A DNA stretch of 64,000 bases from Sedimenticola hydrogenitrophicus (GCF_029017505.1 NZ_JAQGEI010000003.1:62001-126000), one strand, 5' to 3'; numbered from the stretch's first letter, positions 1 through 8,414 are shown. Numbers and translations: made by a program. The notes: a model not told the origin generated them from the sequence alone.

Positions 1-202
1 GGGCGATCAGCAAATAGAAGCCGAGTACCGTCGGCGGCAGCACCAGGGGCAAGGCGATGATGGTCTCCACCAGGGTGCGTGCCCGGGAGTGGGACCTGGC
101 CAGCCACCAGGCGACCGGTGTCCCCAGTAGCAGCAGCAGCAGGGTGGAGGTCAGGGCCAGCCGCAGGGTGACCCAGAGCGCCGCCAGATCGTTGGGTCCC
201 AT
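1..202 (-). CDS. modB: Molybdate ABC transporter permease ModB, 5' part only
   Basis: This is the first 67 codons of a leftward gene that runs off the window edge. Read on the minus strand from the ATG at 202 it gives an N-terminus starting MGPNDLAALWVTLRLA, a hydrophobic membrane segment, and then the segment PLVLPPTVLGFYLLIA, which is typical of the permease subunit of the molybdate ABC transporter. ModB forms the inner-membrane channel that takes molybdate from the ModA binding protein using ModC as ATPase. Neither partner is visible, but modA would normally lie upstream and none is seen to the right, so the order may differ here. The relatives CysT and CysW share this fold, but the PPTVLG motif favours ModB. 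Confidence 0.8.
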   Translation of the reverse strand, partial: MGPNDLAALWVTLRLALTSTLLLLLLGTPVAWWLARSHSRARTLVETIIALPLVLPPTVLGFYLLIA

Positions 203-393
203 CACCTCGCAGCCTCGGCACGGCCGCTTGCCACGGGGCAGAGACCGTCAAAAGGCCGAACTGCCGGCAGGCCGTGGCCGCCTCTATTCTTGGTACAACG
301 CATAGCGGATCCAGTATGGGGATTTCCGTTATTGTACTGATAAAGGGATAATTCGCCTATCATAGTCCAACAGGTGAACGCGAAGGAGCCGGG

Positions 394-951
394 ATGGAGA
401 TACGTGAACAGCTGGTACGGTACTACCGGTGGCTGCGGCAATACGGGAACAACGATTCGCACAGCGGCAACGCCTCGGTGCGGGATGGCGACCGCTTCTG
501 GATAACGCCCACGGGTGCCTGTGCCGATACCCTGACCGTCAATGACCTGGTGGCCTGCTCGGTGGCCCGGGGCTGCGGCGGCGGGGCCTCGCTGGACGGC
601 CCGCTGCATCAACAGGTTTACCAGCGGAATCCCGCCGTCACCGCGGTGCTGCACAGCCATGGCCCTTACACCGTGGCAGCGACCCTGAACGGGGAGACTT
701 TCAGTCCGGTGGATTTTGAGGGGCAGCTCTATTTTCCCCAGGTGCCGGTGATCACCATTCCCTATGCCGACTATGTGGCGCAGGCCCCGGCGGCGGTGTC
801 CGCTATGCTGCAATCGCACCGTATCACCGTGGTACGGGGGCACGGGGTCTATGCCGCGGGTGAGACGTTGAATCTGGCCTATAAGTGGACCTGCTCGCTG
901 GAGCTGTCCACGAAAACCGCCTTTATCGCCCGGCAGATGGGCCGTATTTAA
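394..951 (+). CDS. Class II aldolase/adducin-family protein
   Basis: A 185-residue protein of the class II aldolase/adducin fold, a family of zinc-dependent enzymes acting on short phosphosugars or methylthioribulose phosphate. The metal ligands are visible as H87 and H89 in VLHSHGPYT and H150 in RGHGVY. The residue four before the histidine of PLHQQVY, normally the catalytic Glu, is Asp68 here. The length is a little short for the family. The ATG at 394 follows a GGAGCC site. The gene starts a short rightward run with the amidotransferase at 977. The substrate cannot be told from sequence; methylthioribulose-1-phosphate dehydratase and fuculose-phosphate aldolase are relatives, but the Glu-to-Asp change argues against simple transfer of either name. 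Confidence 0.8.
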   Translation: MEIREQLVRYYRWLRQYGNNDSHSGNASVRDGDRFWITPTGACADTLTVNDLVACSVARGCGGGASLDGPLHQQVYQRNPAVTAVLHSHGPYTVAATLNGETFSPVDFEGQLYFPQVPVITIPYADYVAQAPAAVSAMLQSHRITVVRGHGVYAAGETLNLAYKWTCSLELSTKTAFIARQMGRI

Positions 952-976
952 CAGTAGCGGAAAGCGGATTTGAAAT

Positions 977-1753
977 ATGTGTCAACTACTGGGAATGAAC
1001 TGCAACGTACCCACCGATATCTGCTTCTCCTTCGAGGGCTTTGCCCGGCGCGGTGGTGAAACCGATGAGCACAGGGACGGCTGGGGTATTGCGTTTTTTG
1101 AAGGCAAGGGGTGCCGTACCTTCATGGACGTGCAGCCCTCGGCGGATTCCGTGGTGTCGGACCTGGTCAAGCACTACCCGATCCGTTCGATGAATGTGAT
1201 TGCCCATATCCGCAAGGCGAGCGTCGGCGCGGTGCGCCTGGAGAACACCCATCCGTTCATCCGCGAGCTGTGGGGTGAGTACTGGGTGTTTGCCCATAAT
1301 GGCGATCTGCTGGAGTATGCGCCGGAACTCACGGGCTGTTATCAACCGGTGGGCACCACCGACAGTGAACGGGCCTTTTGCGTCATCCTCGAACACCTGC
1401 GGCAAAGCTTTGCCAAGCGCCCCCCGATCGCGGGGCTGTGCAAGGCGATCCGCGAGAAGGCGCGGCAGATTGCCCGGCTCGGTACCTTTAACTTTCTGCT
1501 CTCCAATGGCGAGATCCTGATCGCCCACTGCAGTACCGATCTGCACTACCTGATTCGCCGGTACCCCTTCGATAAGGCGGAGTTGAAGGATCTGGATGTG
1601 ACGGTGGATTTCACCCAGGTCACCACCCCGAAGGACCGGGTGGCGGTGATTGCCACCGAACCGCTGACTGCCAACGAGGAGTGGACCCGGATAGCACCGG
1701 GGCAGTGCATGATTTTTCACAATGGCGGCGTGGTCGAATGTTACAAAGACTAA
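977..1753 (+). CDS. yafJ: Class II glutamine amidotransferase (YafJ type)
   Basis: A 258-residue stand-alone glutamine amidotransferase domain of the Ntn type. It begins MCQLLGMN, so removal of Met exposes Cys2 as the nucleophile. Other family signatures are RDGWGIAF (about residues 35-42), the HIRKASVG segment and FAHNGDL (about residues 109-115). These proteins hydrolyse glutamine to release ammonia, but the acceptor of YafJ proteins is not firmly established. Its length matches E. coli YafJ. It lies 25 bp after the class II aldolase gene and 22 bp before the DUF2058 gene, so the three are probably co-transcribed. Confidence 0.88.
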   Translation: MCQLLGMNCNVPTDICFSFEGFARRGGETDEHRDGWGIAFFEGKGCRTFMDVQPSADSVVSDLVKHYPIRSMNVIAHIRKASVGAVRLENTHPFIRELWGEYWVFAHNGDLLEYAPELTGCYQPVGTTDSERAFCVILEHLRQSFAKRPPIAGLCKAIREKARQIARLGTFNFLLSNGEILIAHCSTDLHYLIRRYPFDKAELKDLDVTVDFTQVTTPKDRVAVIATEPLTANEEWTRIAPGQCMIFHNGGVVECYKD

Positions 1754-1775
1754 CCAAACCGATGAGGATTTATTG

Positions 1776-2315
1776 ATGGGTATCTCATTACAGGATCAGC
1801 TGCTCAAGGCGGGTCTGGTGGACAAGAAGAAGGCCAGTGAAGTGCGCAAGGAAAAACAGAAACAGGCCAAGCAGCAACGGAAGGGGCATGCCCAATCGAC
1901 GGATGAGGTGAAACAGGCGGCCAGGGAGGCGCAGCGGGCCCAGGCGGAAAGGGACCGGCAACTCAATCTCCAGCGCAAGGCCGAAGCGGACAGACGCGCT
2001 GTGCAGGCACAGATCAGGCAGCTGATCGAGATGAACCGGGTGGCGCTGGATGAGGGCCAGCTGGCCTATAGCTTCACCGATGGCAGCAAGGTCAAGAAAC
2101 TCTATGTCAGCGAGCAGATCCAGTCGCGCCTCAGTCGCGGGCAGTTGGCCATCGCCCGCTTTGACGACCACTATGCCGTGGTGCCCATCGGCGTGGCGGA
2201 GAAAATCGCCCAGCGCGATGGATCGACGATTGTGCTGCGAAATGATCCCGCCGGCGATGTGGACGAGGACGATCCCTACGCCGACTTCCAGGTGCCGGAT
2301 GATCTGATGTGGTAA
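1776..2315 (+). CDS. yaiL: DUF2058 family protein (YaiL-like)
   Basis: A 179-residue soluble protein starting MGISLQDQLLKAGL, the conserved beginning of the DUF2058/YaiL family. The first third (about residues 15-75) is very rich in Lys, Gln, Arg and Glu and should be a long charged helix or coiled coil. The rest is a compact domain with the conserved FTDGSKVKKLYVS segment. The C-terminus is acidic. The start at 1776 is preferred over an upstream in-frame GTG because of the family N-terminus and a GAGGAT ribosome site just before it. The molecular function is unknown; the charged N-terminus suggests nucleic-acid or ribosome contact, which is only an inference. Confidence 0.85.
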   Translation: MGISLQDQLLKAGLVDKKKASEVRKEKQKQAKQQRKGHAQSTDEVKQAAREAQRAQAERDRQLNLQRKAEADRRAVQAQIRQLIEMNRVALDEGQLAYSFTDGSKVKKLYVSEQIQSRLSRGQLAIARFDDHYAVVPIGVAEKIAQRDGSTIVLRNDPAGDVDEDDPYADFQVPDDLMW

Positions 2316-2784
2316 CCGGTGGGTTTGCGGCCTCGTGTGGTTCAGGTTCATTGACGCTACCCATCCCGGCCCGCCCCGGTTCACGGAAGTGTGATTCGCT
2401 AGCTGTAACAAGGCATCGCGATATGCAAGCATAGGCCAATCGCCAGCCAGCTCCGGGGGTACCGGTGCCTAATGCTACTTTGTCAGATTGACGGACCGGC
2501 TTCCTCAGGGCTTTCGGGTGGGAGGATTCCAAGACCTTCGGCGGCAGGAGGAGTGGTACAGGGATGTACCGTTTACGGAGCCGAGGATGCCATGCCGCCG
2601 CCGAGCCCCCAGGAATGGGTTTAAGGCGTGTCGTGGAATCCTTTCACGCGGAAGCTATCCGCCCAATATCGGAAAAAGTGCCAAAATCTGACAAAGTAGA
2701 ACCAAGGCTGGTGAATCGTATGTTTTTTGCATGGATGCCAATCGGTTTGGCTTCCTCTGATTGTTATATAGTTAGGAGTGTAAT
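2316..2784. other. Intergenic region with no convincing gene
   Basis: This 469-bp gap has no ORF with recognisable protein character. It holds a copy of the dispersed 45-bp hairpin element (listed separately) and the promoter region of the OmpA-like lipoprotein gene. Confidence 0.6.
2546..2595 (+). repeat. Dispersed ~45-bp hairpin element, copy 1
   Basis: The core reads GAGGAGTGGTACAGGGATGT, then continues CCGTTTACGG and a GAGGATG end. It contains a stem GGTACA/TGTACC with loop GGGA. GC-rich complementary flanks (CGGCGGCA on the left, TGCCGCCGCCG on the right) lie immediately outside, so the element sits in the loop of a larger palindrome. Related copies occur at 46004-46053 and 47070-47116, and a partial one at 37252-37287. 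Confidence 0.7.
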
Positions 2785-3453
2785 ATGAATAAGAAAATCA
2801 TCCTTTGTTGTCTGGTCGTTTCGGGCCTCCTGTTGCAGGCCTGTAGCACGGTGGACCCCTATACCCGCGAGGAGAAAACCTCCAGCGCCACCAAAGGGGC
2901 GGCAATCGGCGCGGCGGTCGGTGCGGTGCTGGGGATTGCCACTTCCGGGGACAAGAAGAAGCGCACGGAGCGGGCATTGAAAGGTGCCGGTATCGGCGCG
3001 ATTGCCGGTGGCGGCGTCGGCTACTACATGGACGTCCAGGAGGCCAAACTGCGCCAGCAGCTGGAGCATACCGGGGTGAGCGTGACCCGCAGCGGGGACA
3101 ATATCATCCTCAATATGCCGGCCAATATCACCTTTGCCGTCGATCGCGCCGAGGTGAATCCCAACTTTGTCGATACCCTGGGCTCCGTGGCGCTGGTGTT
3201 GAAGGAGTACAAGTCCACCATGATCGAGGTGGCGGGGCATACCGACAGCACCGGTTCGGACACCTATAATCAGCGCCTGTCGCAGCAGCGCGCCCAGTCG
3301 GTCAGCAGTGTCCTGATCGCCAACGGCGTTGAATCCATACGCATCGATAGCGTGGGCTATGGGGAGAGCCGCCCGATCGCCAGTAACGGCACCGCCTCGG
3401 GACGCCAGCAGAACCGCCGCGCGGAACTTACCTTGTTGCCTTATGTAGAGTAG
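2785..3453 (+). CDS. OmpA-family outer-membrane lipoprotein with glycine zipper
   Basis: A 222-residue lipoprotein. The N-terminal signal ends in the lipobox LLQAC with lipidated Cys20. Residues about 34-82 form a glycine-zipper segment (KGAAIGAAVGAVLGIA, then KGAGIGAIAGGGVGYY). Residues about 112-218 form an OmpA-like peptidoglycan-binding domain with the signatures NITFAVDRAEVNPNF, AGHTDSTGSDTYN and LSQQRAQSV. The layout matches YiaD/YfiB-type proteins that tether the outer membrane to murein. The ATG at 2785 follows a TAGGAG ribosome site. The gene is transcribed alone and ends at a bidirectional terminator shared with phaC. Confidence 0.92.
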   Translation: MNKKIILCCLVVSGLLLQACSTVDPYTREEKTSSATKGAAIGAAVGAVLGIATSGDKKKRTERALKGAGIGAIAGGGVGYYMDVQEAKLRQQLEHTGVSVTRSGDNIILNMPANITFAVDRAEVNPNFVDTLGSVALVLKEYKSTMIEVAGHTDSTGSDTYNQRLSQQRAQSVSSVLIANGVESIRIDSVGYGESRPIASNGTASGRQQNRRAELTLLPYVE

Positions 3454-3458
3454 GGGAT

Positions 3459-3494
3459 AAAAAAGGCCAAGCCGGAACCGGCTTGGCCTTTTTA
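3459..3494. terminator. Bidirectional rho-independent terminator
   Basis: A near-perfect hairpin AAGGCCAAGCCGG / CCGGCTTGGCCTT with a two-base AA loop, an A-run on the left and a T-run on the right. It lies between the convergent OmpA-like gene and phaC and can serve both. Confidence 0.93.
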
Positions 3495-3511
3495 ACTGCT
3501 CCACAATGGGG

Positions 3512-5596
3512 TTACGGCATCAGCATTCTGGCCTGTTCCGGCCAGTTGGTGGTGTCATAACGCGCATAGCGTTCATCCACACTCACCAGATGCTGTTTGA
3601 TGCTGTCGCTGCCCATTTCCGCCAACTGGGCATAGCTGACGATGCCGGAGTTGGTCAAGACATTGGCAAGTTTGGGGCCGATGCCCTTGATGGCCGTCAG
3701 ATCATCCGCTGGTGCCGGCTGTGAGCTGGCGGCGACCACCGGTTCGGGAGCGGGCGCGGCCGCTGCGTTCCGCTCATCCGCGGTCGGCGCCACGGTCTGG
3801 CTGATGTCATTCAGGGTCCGTTTCACGTAACTGCCGGGGGCCTCCTCGATGATGGGCATACCGTTGTCACCCGGCTGGCGGGCCGCCACCTGATCATCGG
3901 CCAGGGCCTTCACCCAGCGATCCCACTCCGGCCACCAGGAGCCTTCGACCACTTCCGCCTCGGCCGCCCAGGTTTCAACATCTGCCGGCAACCGGTCGGT
4001 CACCCGGTAGTTGTATTTCCCCGCCGCCGGCGGGTTGATGATACCGGCGATATGGCCGGATCCGCCGAGCATGAAGCGCACATCGCCGGAGAACAGCCGG
4101 GCGCCGGAACAGGTCGACTTCCAGGGGGCGATGTGATCCTCCACCGTGGAGACGAAGCAGACCGGAATATCCACCTTGGATATATCGATGGGGACGCCAT
4201 TAATGGTTACGCCGCCCGGTTTACAGAGGTTGTTCTCCAGGTAGAGATTGCGCAGATACCAGGCGTGCATCCTGGCCGGCATCCGCGTGGAGTCCGAGTT
4301 CCAGTAGAGCAGGTCGAACGGACGTGGATCGTTGCCCAGCAGATAGTTGTTGATATAGAACGACCAGATCAGGTCATTGGCGCGCATCAGATTGAATGTG
4401 CCCGCCATCTGGGTACCATCCAGATAGCCGCTCTCGTTCATCTTTTTTTCCAGACCGCAGATCTGCTCTTCGTCGATGAACACCCCGAGTTCCCCCGGGC
4501 TGGCGAAGTCGAGCATGGTGGTCAGGAAGGTGGCGCTCTTCACCCGCTGGTCACCCTTGGCCTGCATGTAGGCAAGTGTGGTGGCCAGCAGCGTGCCGCC
4601 GATGCAGTAGCCGATCATGTTGATCTCCGACTCACCGGTCGCCTGTTCAACGGCGTCAACGGCGGCAATCACCCCCTCTGTAACATAGTCGGCAAAGCTG
4701 GTCTCGGCATAGGAGCTGTCCGGATTGACCCAGGAGACCACGAACACCGTGTGGCCCTGGTCCACCAGCCATTTCAGCAGTGAATTTTTCGGCTGCAGAT
4801 CCATGACGTAATACTTGTTGATCCAGGGCGGAATCACCAGCAGGGGCCGTTTCAGCGCCGAGTCGGTGGCCGGGGTGTACTGGATCAGCTGGAACATGCG
4901 GTTCTGGAACACCACCTTGCCGGGGGTGGTGGCGACATTCCCGCCCAGCTCGAAGGCGGAGGTGTCGGTCATGCGAATGCGCAGTTCGCCCTTGCCGGCT
5001 TCCAGGTCCTCCAGCATGTTTTTCAGACCATGTACCAGATTGGCGCCCTTGGTCTCGATGACCTTCTCAATGACGGCCGGGTTGGTGGCGGCGAAGTTGG
5101 TGGGTGACATGGCATCGAGATAACGTTCCGTGAAGAACTCCACTTTCTCAGCGGTATGCTCATCCAGTCCCTCAACGCCCTGCACCTGGTCACGCAGCCA
5201 CTTGGAGACCAGCAGATAGGACTGCTTGATGGCGTTGAATGCCGGCTGCTCTTCCCATCCTTCATGCTTGAAGCGACGATCACCCTTATCCTCGATGATC
5301 ACCGGTTCGGCCGCGACGCCGCCGCCCAGCAGACTGGTCAGGGAGTGCTGATACAGCTCCATGGATTTCTGCAGAAAGGAGAGGTTGGCATTGATCGCAT
5401 TCTGCGGATCTTTTGCCACAGCGGCGTACCATTCGGCAGAGGATTTCATCAGGTTGAATGGGTCCAGATCCATATGCTCATAGGATTTTGCAAAGTTCGC
5501 CATGATCTCTTCGACCTGTTTGAAATTCTTCTCCAGCTCCCTGGTTGTCGATGCAAAGCCCAATGAGTTGATCTCGGACTGCTGGGATTTCGACAT
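3512..5596 (-). CDS. phaC: Class I PHA synthase with C-terminal helix-hairpin-helix extension
   Basis: A 694-residue PHA synthase, which polymerises (R)-3-hydroxyacyl-CoA at the granule surface. The lipase-box-like motif GYCIGG carries the nucleophile Cys331. Asp487 (in VEDHIAPW) and His515 (in GSGHIAG) complete the triad. The family N-terminal domain fills about residues 1-220. Class I synthases usually end near 590 residues, shortly after the PGSYVK segment; here about 100 more follow. These are a Pro/Ala-rich linker (about 605-630) and a domain reading LTAIKGIGPKLANVLTNSGI, a helix-hairpin-helix fold of the type that binds DNA or helps other proteins do so. The start at 5596 has a good AGGAGAG ribosome site. 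The first phasin gene lies just upstream, so the two probably form an operon. Confidence 0.95.
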   Translation of the reverse strand: MSKSQQSEINSLGFASTTRELEKNFKQVEEIMANFAKSYEHMDLDPFNLMKSSAEWYAAVAKDPQNAINANLSFLQKSMELYQHSLTSLLGGGVAAEPVIIEDKGDRRFKHEGWEEQPAFNAIKQSYLLVSKWLRDQVQGVEGLDEHTAEKVEFFTERYLDAMSPTNFAATNPAVIEKVIETKGANLVHGLKNMLEDLEAGKGELRIRMTDTSAFELGGNVATTPGKVVFQNRMFQLIQYTPATDSALKRPLLVIPPWINKYYVMDLQPKNSLLKWLVDQGHTVFVVSWVNPDSSYAETSFADYVTEGVIAAVDAVEQATGESEINMIGYCIGGTLLATTLAYMQAKGDQRVKSATFLTTMLDFASPGELGVFIDEEQICGLEKKMNESGYLDGTQMAGTFNLMRANDLIWSFYINNYLLGNDPRPFDLLYWNSDSTRMPARMHAWYLRNLYLENNLCKPGGVTINGVPIDISKVDIPVCFVSTVEDHIAPWKSTCSGARLFSGDVRFMLGGSGHIAGIINPPAAGKYNYRVTDRLPADVETWAAEAEVVEGSWWPEWDRWVKALADDQVAARQPGDNGMPIIEEAPGSYVKRTLNDISQTVAPTADERNAAAAPAPEPVVAASSQPAPADDLTAIKGIGPKLANVLTNSGIVSYAQLAEMGSDSIKQHLVSVDERYARYDTTNWPEQARMLMP

Positions 5597-5661
5597 TTTT
5601 CTCTCCTGTTCCTTAACTTATGCAGATTTATATTTAGTATAGGGAAGGCCGTTGGCCTGAA

Positions 5662-6126
5662 CTACTTTACTTTAGAAATGGTTTCTTTCAGCTCCTGCAG
5701 GCTTTCGGAAATTCGGTTGTTAACCTGACCGGCAACCGACTCCTGGGTCTCGCGGATCATATTGCTGATCTCGTTGGAGTTAGCAAGTGCCTTCTGGAAT
5801 CCACTCTGCAGCAGTTCAAGCTGGCGGGCCGAGACATCCTGCGGATTGCCGGACTCGGCCAGTTTCGTGGCGGCGGCGGTAACCTCGGCAATGCTCTCCT
5901 GCAGCATGCTGGCCTGACGCTGGATCAGGGCCTGGGAGCCGGCCAGCATCGCCTGATTGGTGGACATTAACAGCTCCATGTTCTTGCGCTGGGCCTGAAT
6001 CAGGCTGTTGCTGTCGATACCGGGTATGGAGACCCCGCTGAGGCCTTCCTGGAATTGCTTGGCAATGGCTTGGGGATCGAAGCCGGCGAACAGGGCGGAG
6101 AAATCAAAAGGGTTCTGTGTGGCCAT
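5662..6126 (-). CDS. Phasin family protein (PHA granule-associated), PHA operon
   Basis: A 154-residue helical protein starting MATQNPFDFSALFAGFDPQA, with heptad-like Gln/Glu/Ala-rich helices over most of its length and no cysteines or membrane segments. This fits the phasin family, which coats PHA granules. The ATG at 6126 is chosen because GAGGTAG lies six bases upstream; an in-frame start at 6150 has no such site. It lies 65 bp upstream of phaC on the same strand, so synthase and coat protein are co-expressed. It is distinct in sequence from the second phasin at 6623. Confidence 0.85.
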   Translation of the reverse strand: MATQNPFDFSALFAGFDPQAIAKQFQEGLSGVSIPGIDSNSLIQAQRKNMELLMSTNQAMLAGSQALIQRQASMLQESIAEVTAAATKLAESGNPQDVSARQLELLQSGFQKALANSNEISNMIRETQESVAGQVNNRISESLQELKETISKVK

Positions 6127-6281
6127 GGAATCTACCTCGAATAGGGTCAAAAAAGTTTGGCTTTAAGAGCTGGCTAAGATTCAGAAGCCTGCAGGGTGTG
6201 TTGGTGATGATCTGGCTGTTCCCTGCTCAACATGGTTCCAGCGTCTGGTGGTTTCGCTCTATGGAGGGCAATGTAGCATGT

Positions 6282-6300
6282 ATTTGTGCAGTGCACAAAT
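6282..6300. promoter_or_regulatory. Palindromic operator candidate (PhaR-type), distal
   Basis: A perfect 19-bp palindrome, ATTTGTGCA-G-TGCACAAAT, between the two divergent phasin transcription units. The TGC/GCA half-sites resemble those reported for the PHA-sensing repressor PhaR. Assignment to PhaR is an inference; no phaR gene is seen in this window. Confidence 0.65.
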
Positions 6301-6531
6301 AATTGCTGTTTCTATACCCATCCGCAGCCGGAATCACTGCCAGGCCTGGCACCCTGGGGTATTGGAAATTGCCCCCGCGGTGTGCTGTGGTTTCCCGCCG
6401 CAAGCATACGCTTATCTCGCTAACCGTTTGTTACGGAAATATTAATTTAATAAAGTGGTGTTTTTGTTCCGGTCCGTTCTTGAGCTGTCGTGGTAGTGTT
6501 CCCTTGACGGATGGCGAATCTGAAATGCCGA

Positions 6532-6546
6532 TTGTGCAGCGCACAA
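6532..6546. promoter_or_regulatory. Palindromic operator candidate (PhaR-type), promoter-proximal
   Basis: TTGTGC-AGC-GCACAA, sharing the TTGTGC half-site with the palindrome at 6282. It ends seven bases before a TTGACA -35 box, so a bound regulator could affect the rightward phasin promoter. Confidence 0.65.
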
Positions 6547-6553
6547 AAAAGGC

Positions 6554-6583
6554 TTGACATCCGGGCGGAATGGGCGATATGCT
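6554..6583 (+). promoter_or_regulatory. Sigma-70-type promoter for the second phasin gene
   Basis: A perfect TTGACA at 6554-6559 is followed after 18 bases by TATGCT at 6578-6583, a four-of-six match to the -10 consensus. The start codon at 6623 lies about 35 bp downstream of the predicted transcript start. Confidence 0.6.
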
Positions 6584-6622
6584 GCAACGCAACATATGGC
6601 AATTCACAAAAGGAACGATCAC

Positions 6623-6991
6623 ATGAAAACGTCTACTGTAAATCTGGAAATCCTGAAAGAGTTTGGAGTGGCCGGTTTTGAAGCGGCTCGCAACCTGGGT
6701 GAACTGAATCTCCGCACCTGGGAGAAACTGGTGGAAAAGCAGACCGAGACCTTTGGCCTCTTTATCGACGCCGGCATCGAAATGGTCAAGGCAACCACCG
6801 AGCTGAAAGATGTCAAAGAACTGGTCAATGTCGAAATGGAAGTGGCCAAGCAGTTTGGCGAGATTCTGGTGACAAAGGGTCGTGAGACCCTGCAGGTGAC
6901 CACCGATGCGCGTGACGATTACCGCTCCTGGGTTGAGCAGGGCGTTGAGGTATTCACCCAGCAGGTCGAGAAGTCCGCAAAAGCCGCCTGA
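6623..6991 (+). CDS. phaP: Phasin family protein
   Basis: A 122-residue, all-helical protein starting MKTSTVNLEILKEFG. Segments such as GFEAARNLGELNLRTWEKLV and the amphipathic helices after it fit the phasin fold of small PHA granule coat proteins, and the length is typical. The start at 6623 follows AAAGGA; an in-frame upstream extension to 6554 would run through the promoter. It diverges from the phasin-phaC operon across a 500-bp regulatory region and is followed 36 bp later by phaB on the same strand, which fixes the pathway. Confidence 0.88.
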   Translation: MKTSTVNLEILKEFGVAGFEAARNLGELNLRTWEKLVEKQTETFGLFIDAGIEMVKATTELKDVKELVNVEMEVAKQFGEILVTKGRETLQVTTDARDDYRSWVEQGVEVFTQQVEKSAKAA

Positions 6992-7027
6992 ATAACACTT
7001 AAATTAATAAAAACAGAGAGTTATGTT

Positions 7028-7777
7028 ATGAGTGAAAGCAAACGTCTGGCCATCGTGACCGGTGGTGTGGGTGGTATCGGAACCGCAATCTGTGAGCGTC
7101 TGGCAAAACAGGGCGTCCGGGTTGTCGCGACCTACCATCCTGCCGAAGGGGAAAAGCTGGTCGAGTGGAGCAAGGCGCGGGCGGATGCCGGTGTCGATGT
7201 GGCACTCGCGGTCTGCGATGTCGCTTCCGCCGAGGACAGTGCCCGCATGGTGGCGGAGGTCGAGCAGGAGTTCGGTCCGGTGGATATCATCGTCAACTGC
7301 GCCGGCATCACCCGCGACAAGACCATGAAACGGATGGATGCCGAGAGCTGGGATGCGGTGATCAACACCAACCTGAACAGCGCCTTCTACGTCACCAAGC
7401 CGGCCTGGGAAGGGATGCTGAACCGGGGTTTTGGCCGCATCATCAACATCTCCTCGGTGAATGGTCAACGGGGTCAGTTCGGTCAGACCAACTATTCGGC
7501 CGCCAAGGCGGGTATCCACGGTTTCACCATGGCGCTGGCCCACGAGGGCGCCGCCAAGGGTGTGACCGCCAATACGGTATCACCGGGCTATATCGAGACC
7601 GCCATGACCGCCGCCATGCGTGACGACGTGCGTCAGTCCATCATCTCCGGCATCCCCATGGGGCGCATGGGCACCCCGGAAGAGATCGCCTCGGCCGTTG
7701 CTTTCCTGGCGGACGATGATCAGGCCTACCTCACCGGGGCCAACATTCCGGTCAACGGCGCGCTCTTCGTGCATTGA
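7028..7777 (+). CDS. phaB: Acetoacetyl-CoA reductase PhaB
   Basis: A 249-residue short-chain dehydrogenase that reduces acetoacetyl-CoA to (R)-3-hydroxybutyryl-CoA for PHA synthesis. The cofactor motif TGGVGGIG is near residue 12, the catalytic Ser is in INISSVNGQ, and the Tyr and Lys are in NYSAAKAG. TYHPAEGEK after the second strand fits the PhaB/FabG subgroup. FabG of fatty-acid synthesis is the alternative, but the position after phaP and beside phaC supports PhaB. No phaA (thiolase) gene lies in the window, so acetoacetyl-CoA must come from elsewhere. Confidence 0.93.
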   Translation: MSESKRLAIVTGGVGGIGTAICERLAKQGVRVVATYHPAEGEKLVEWSKARADAGVDVALAVCDVASAEDSARMVAEVEQEFGPVDIIVNCAGITRDKTMKRMDAESWDAVINTNLNSAFYVTKPAWEGMLNRGFGRIINISSVNGQRGQFGQTNYSAAKAGIHGFTMALAHEGAAKGVTANTVSPGYIETAMTAAMRDDVRQSIISGIPMGRMGTPEEIASAVAFLADDDQAYLTGANIPVNGALFVH

Positions 7778-7823
7778 TTTTGTAGACAAATCCTCCTCCT
7801 CTCTTGTTGTTTATAGAGAGTTT

Positions 7824-7853
7824 TGCCCGGCACCCCCGCCGGGCATTTTTTTG
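7824..7853 (+). terminator. Rho-independent terminator after phaB
   Basis: Stem TGCCCGGC / GCCGGGCA with loop ACCCC followed by seven T. It lies about 50 bp after the phaB stop. Confidence 0.92.
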
Positions 7854-8138
7854 TCCAGGAATGGACTTATGCCGCGGAGGCCAGGGATGGCCGGGAGCGG
7901 CTTTGGGTGCTGTGTTCAGCTTATTTCACGGCCCATCGTCAACGTTGGATGCAGCGGTTCGCGGCCATTTCGCCGAAGCAGACCCTGCTCTATCAACTCG
8001 GCACCTGGCTGCTGGATGAACCGGTTGAATCGGGATGTCCTGTTGGATCCCTGCTGGTTATATCCGGATTGTCCTGGTAAGCGGTCATGCATGGTTAAGG
8101 CAGGTTTTGCGGATTGTAAATACTCACCCGGTCTGTAA
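7854..8138. other. Gene-poor stretch after phaB
   Basis: Nothing convincing is encoded between the phaB terminator and the long palindrome that begins at 8139. An 85-codon ORF (7823-8080) overlaps the terminator, lacks a clear ribosome site and matches no family I recognise. It could be a decayed gene. Confidence 0.5.
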
Positions 8139-8307
8139 GTGATTGCCCTGCCTTGCCGGCCTCACATGATGGCTTGTTTCCTCGAATCCGGCCCCTTTTT
8201 CAGCGCCTGCCCAAACTCGCTTCGCTCAGACAAGGGCAGGCTTGAATCTGAAAAAGGGGCCGGATTCGAGGCGCCATCAAGATCGACCAACAAGGCAGGC
8301 CAATCAC
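8139..8307. repeat. Long imperfect palindrome (169 bp), MITE-like
   Basis: The ends GTGATTGCCCTGCCTTG and CAAGGCAGGCCAATCAC are inverted repeats with one mismatch. Inside them, 8180-8203 is a perfect 24-bp inverted repeat of 8248-8271, and 8205-8212 pairs with 8234-8241. No transposase is present. Size and shape match two other hairpins at 40248 and 62826, though the sequence differs. Confidence 0.85.
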
Positions 8308-8366
8308 CCCGTGAGCAGTTACTGCGATTTATATCCAGGGTATGGGTTCAGGAGCCCCGCACGCAT

Positions 8367-8393
8367 AAAAAAGCCCCCGCTGTCGGGGGCTTT
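8367..8393 (-). terminator. Rho-independent terminator of the cysH operon
   Basis: Stem AAAGCCCCCG / CGGGGGCTTT with loop CTGT. Read leftward it ends in a T-run, so it serves the leftward operon whose last gene ends at 8415. Confidence 0.93.
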
Positions 8394-8414
8394 GTCGGTC
8401 TCGCCACGGGGCGG

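Noticed and set aside
7823-8080. 85-codon ORF after phaB
   Set aside because: Overlaps the phaB terminator, no ribosome site and no family match.
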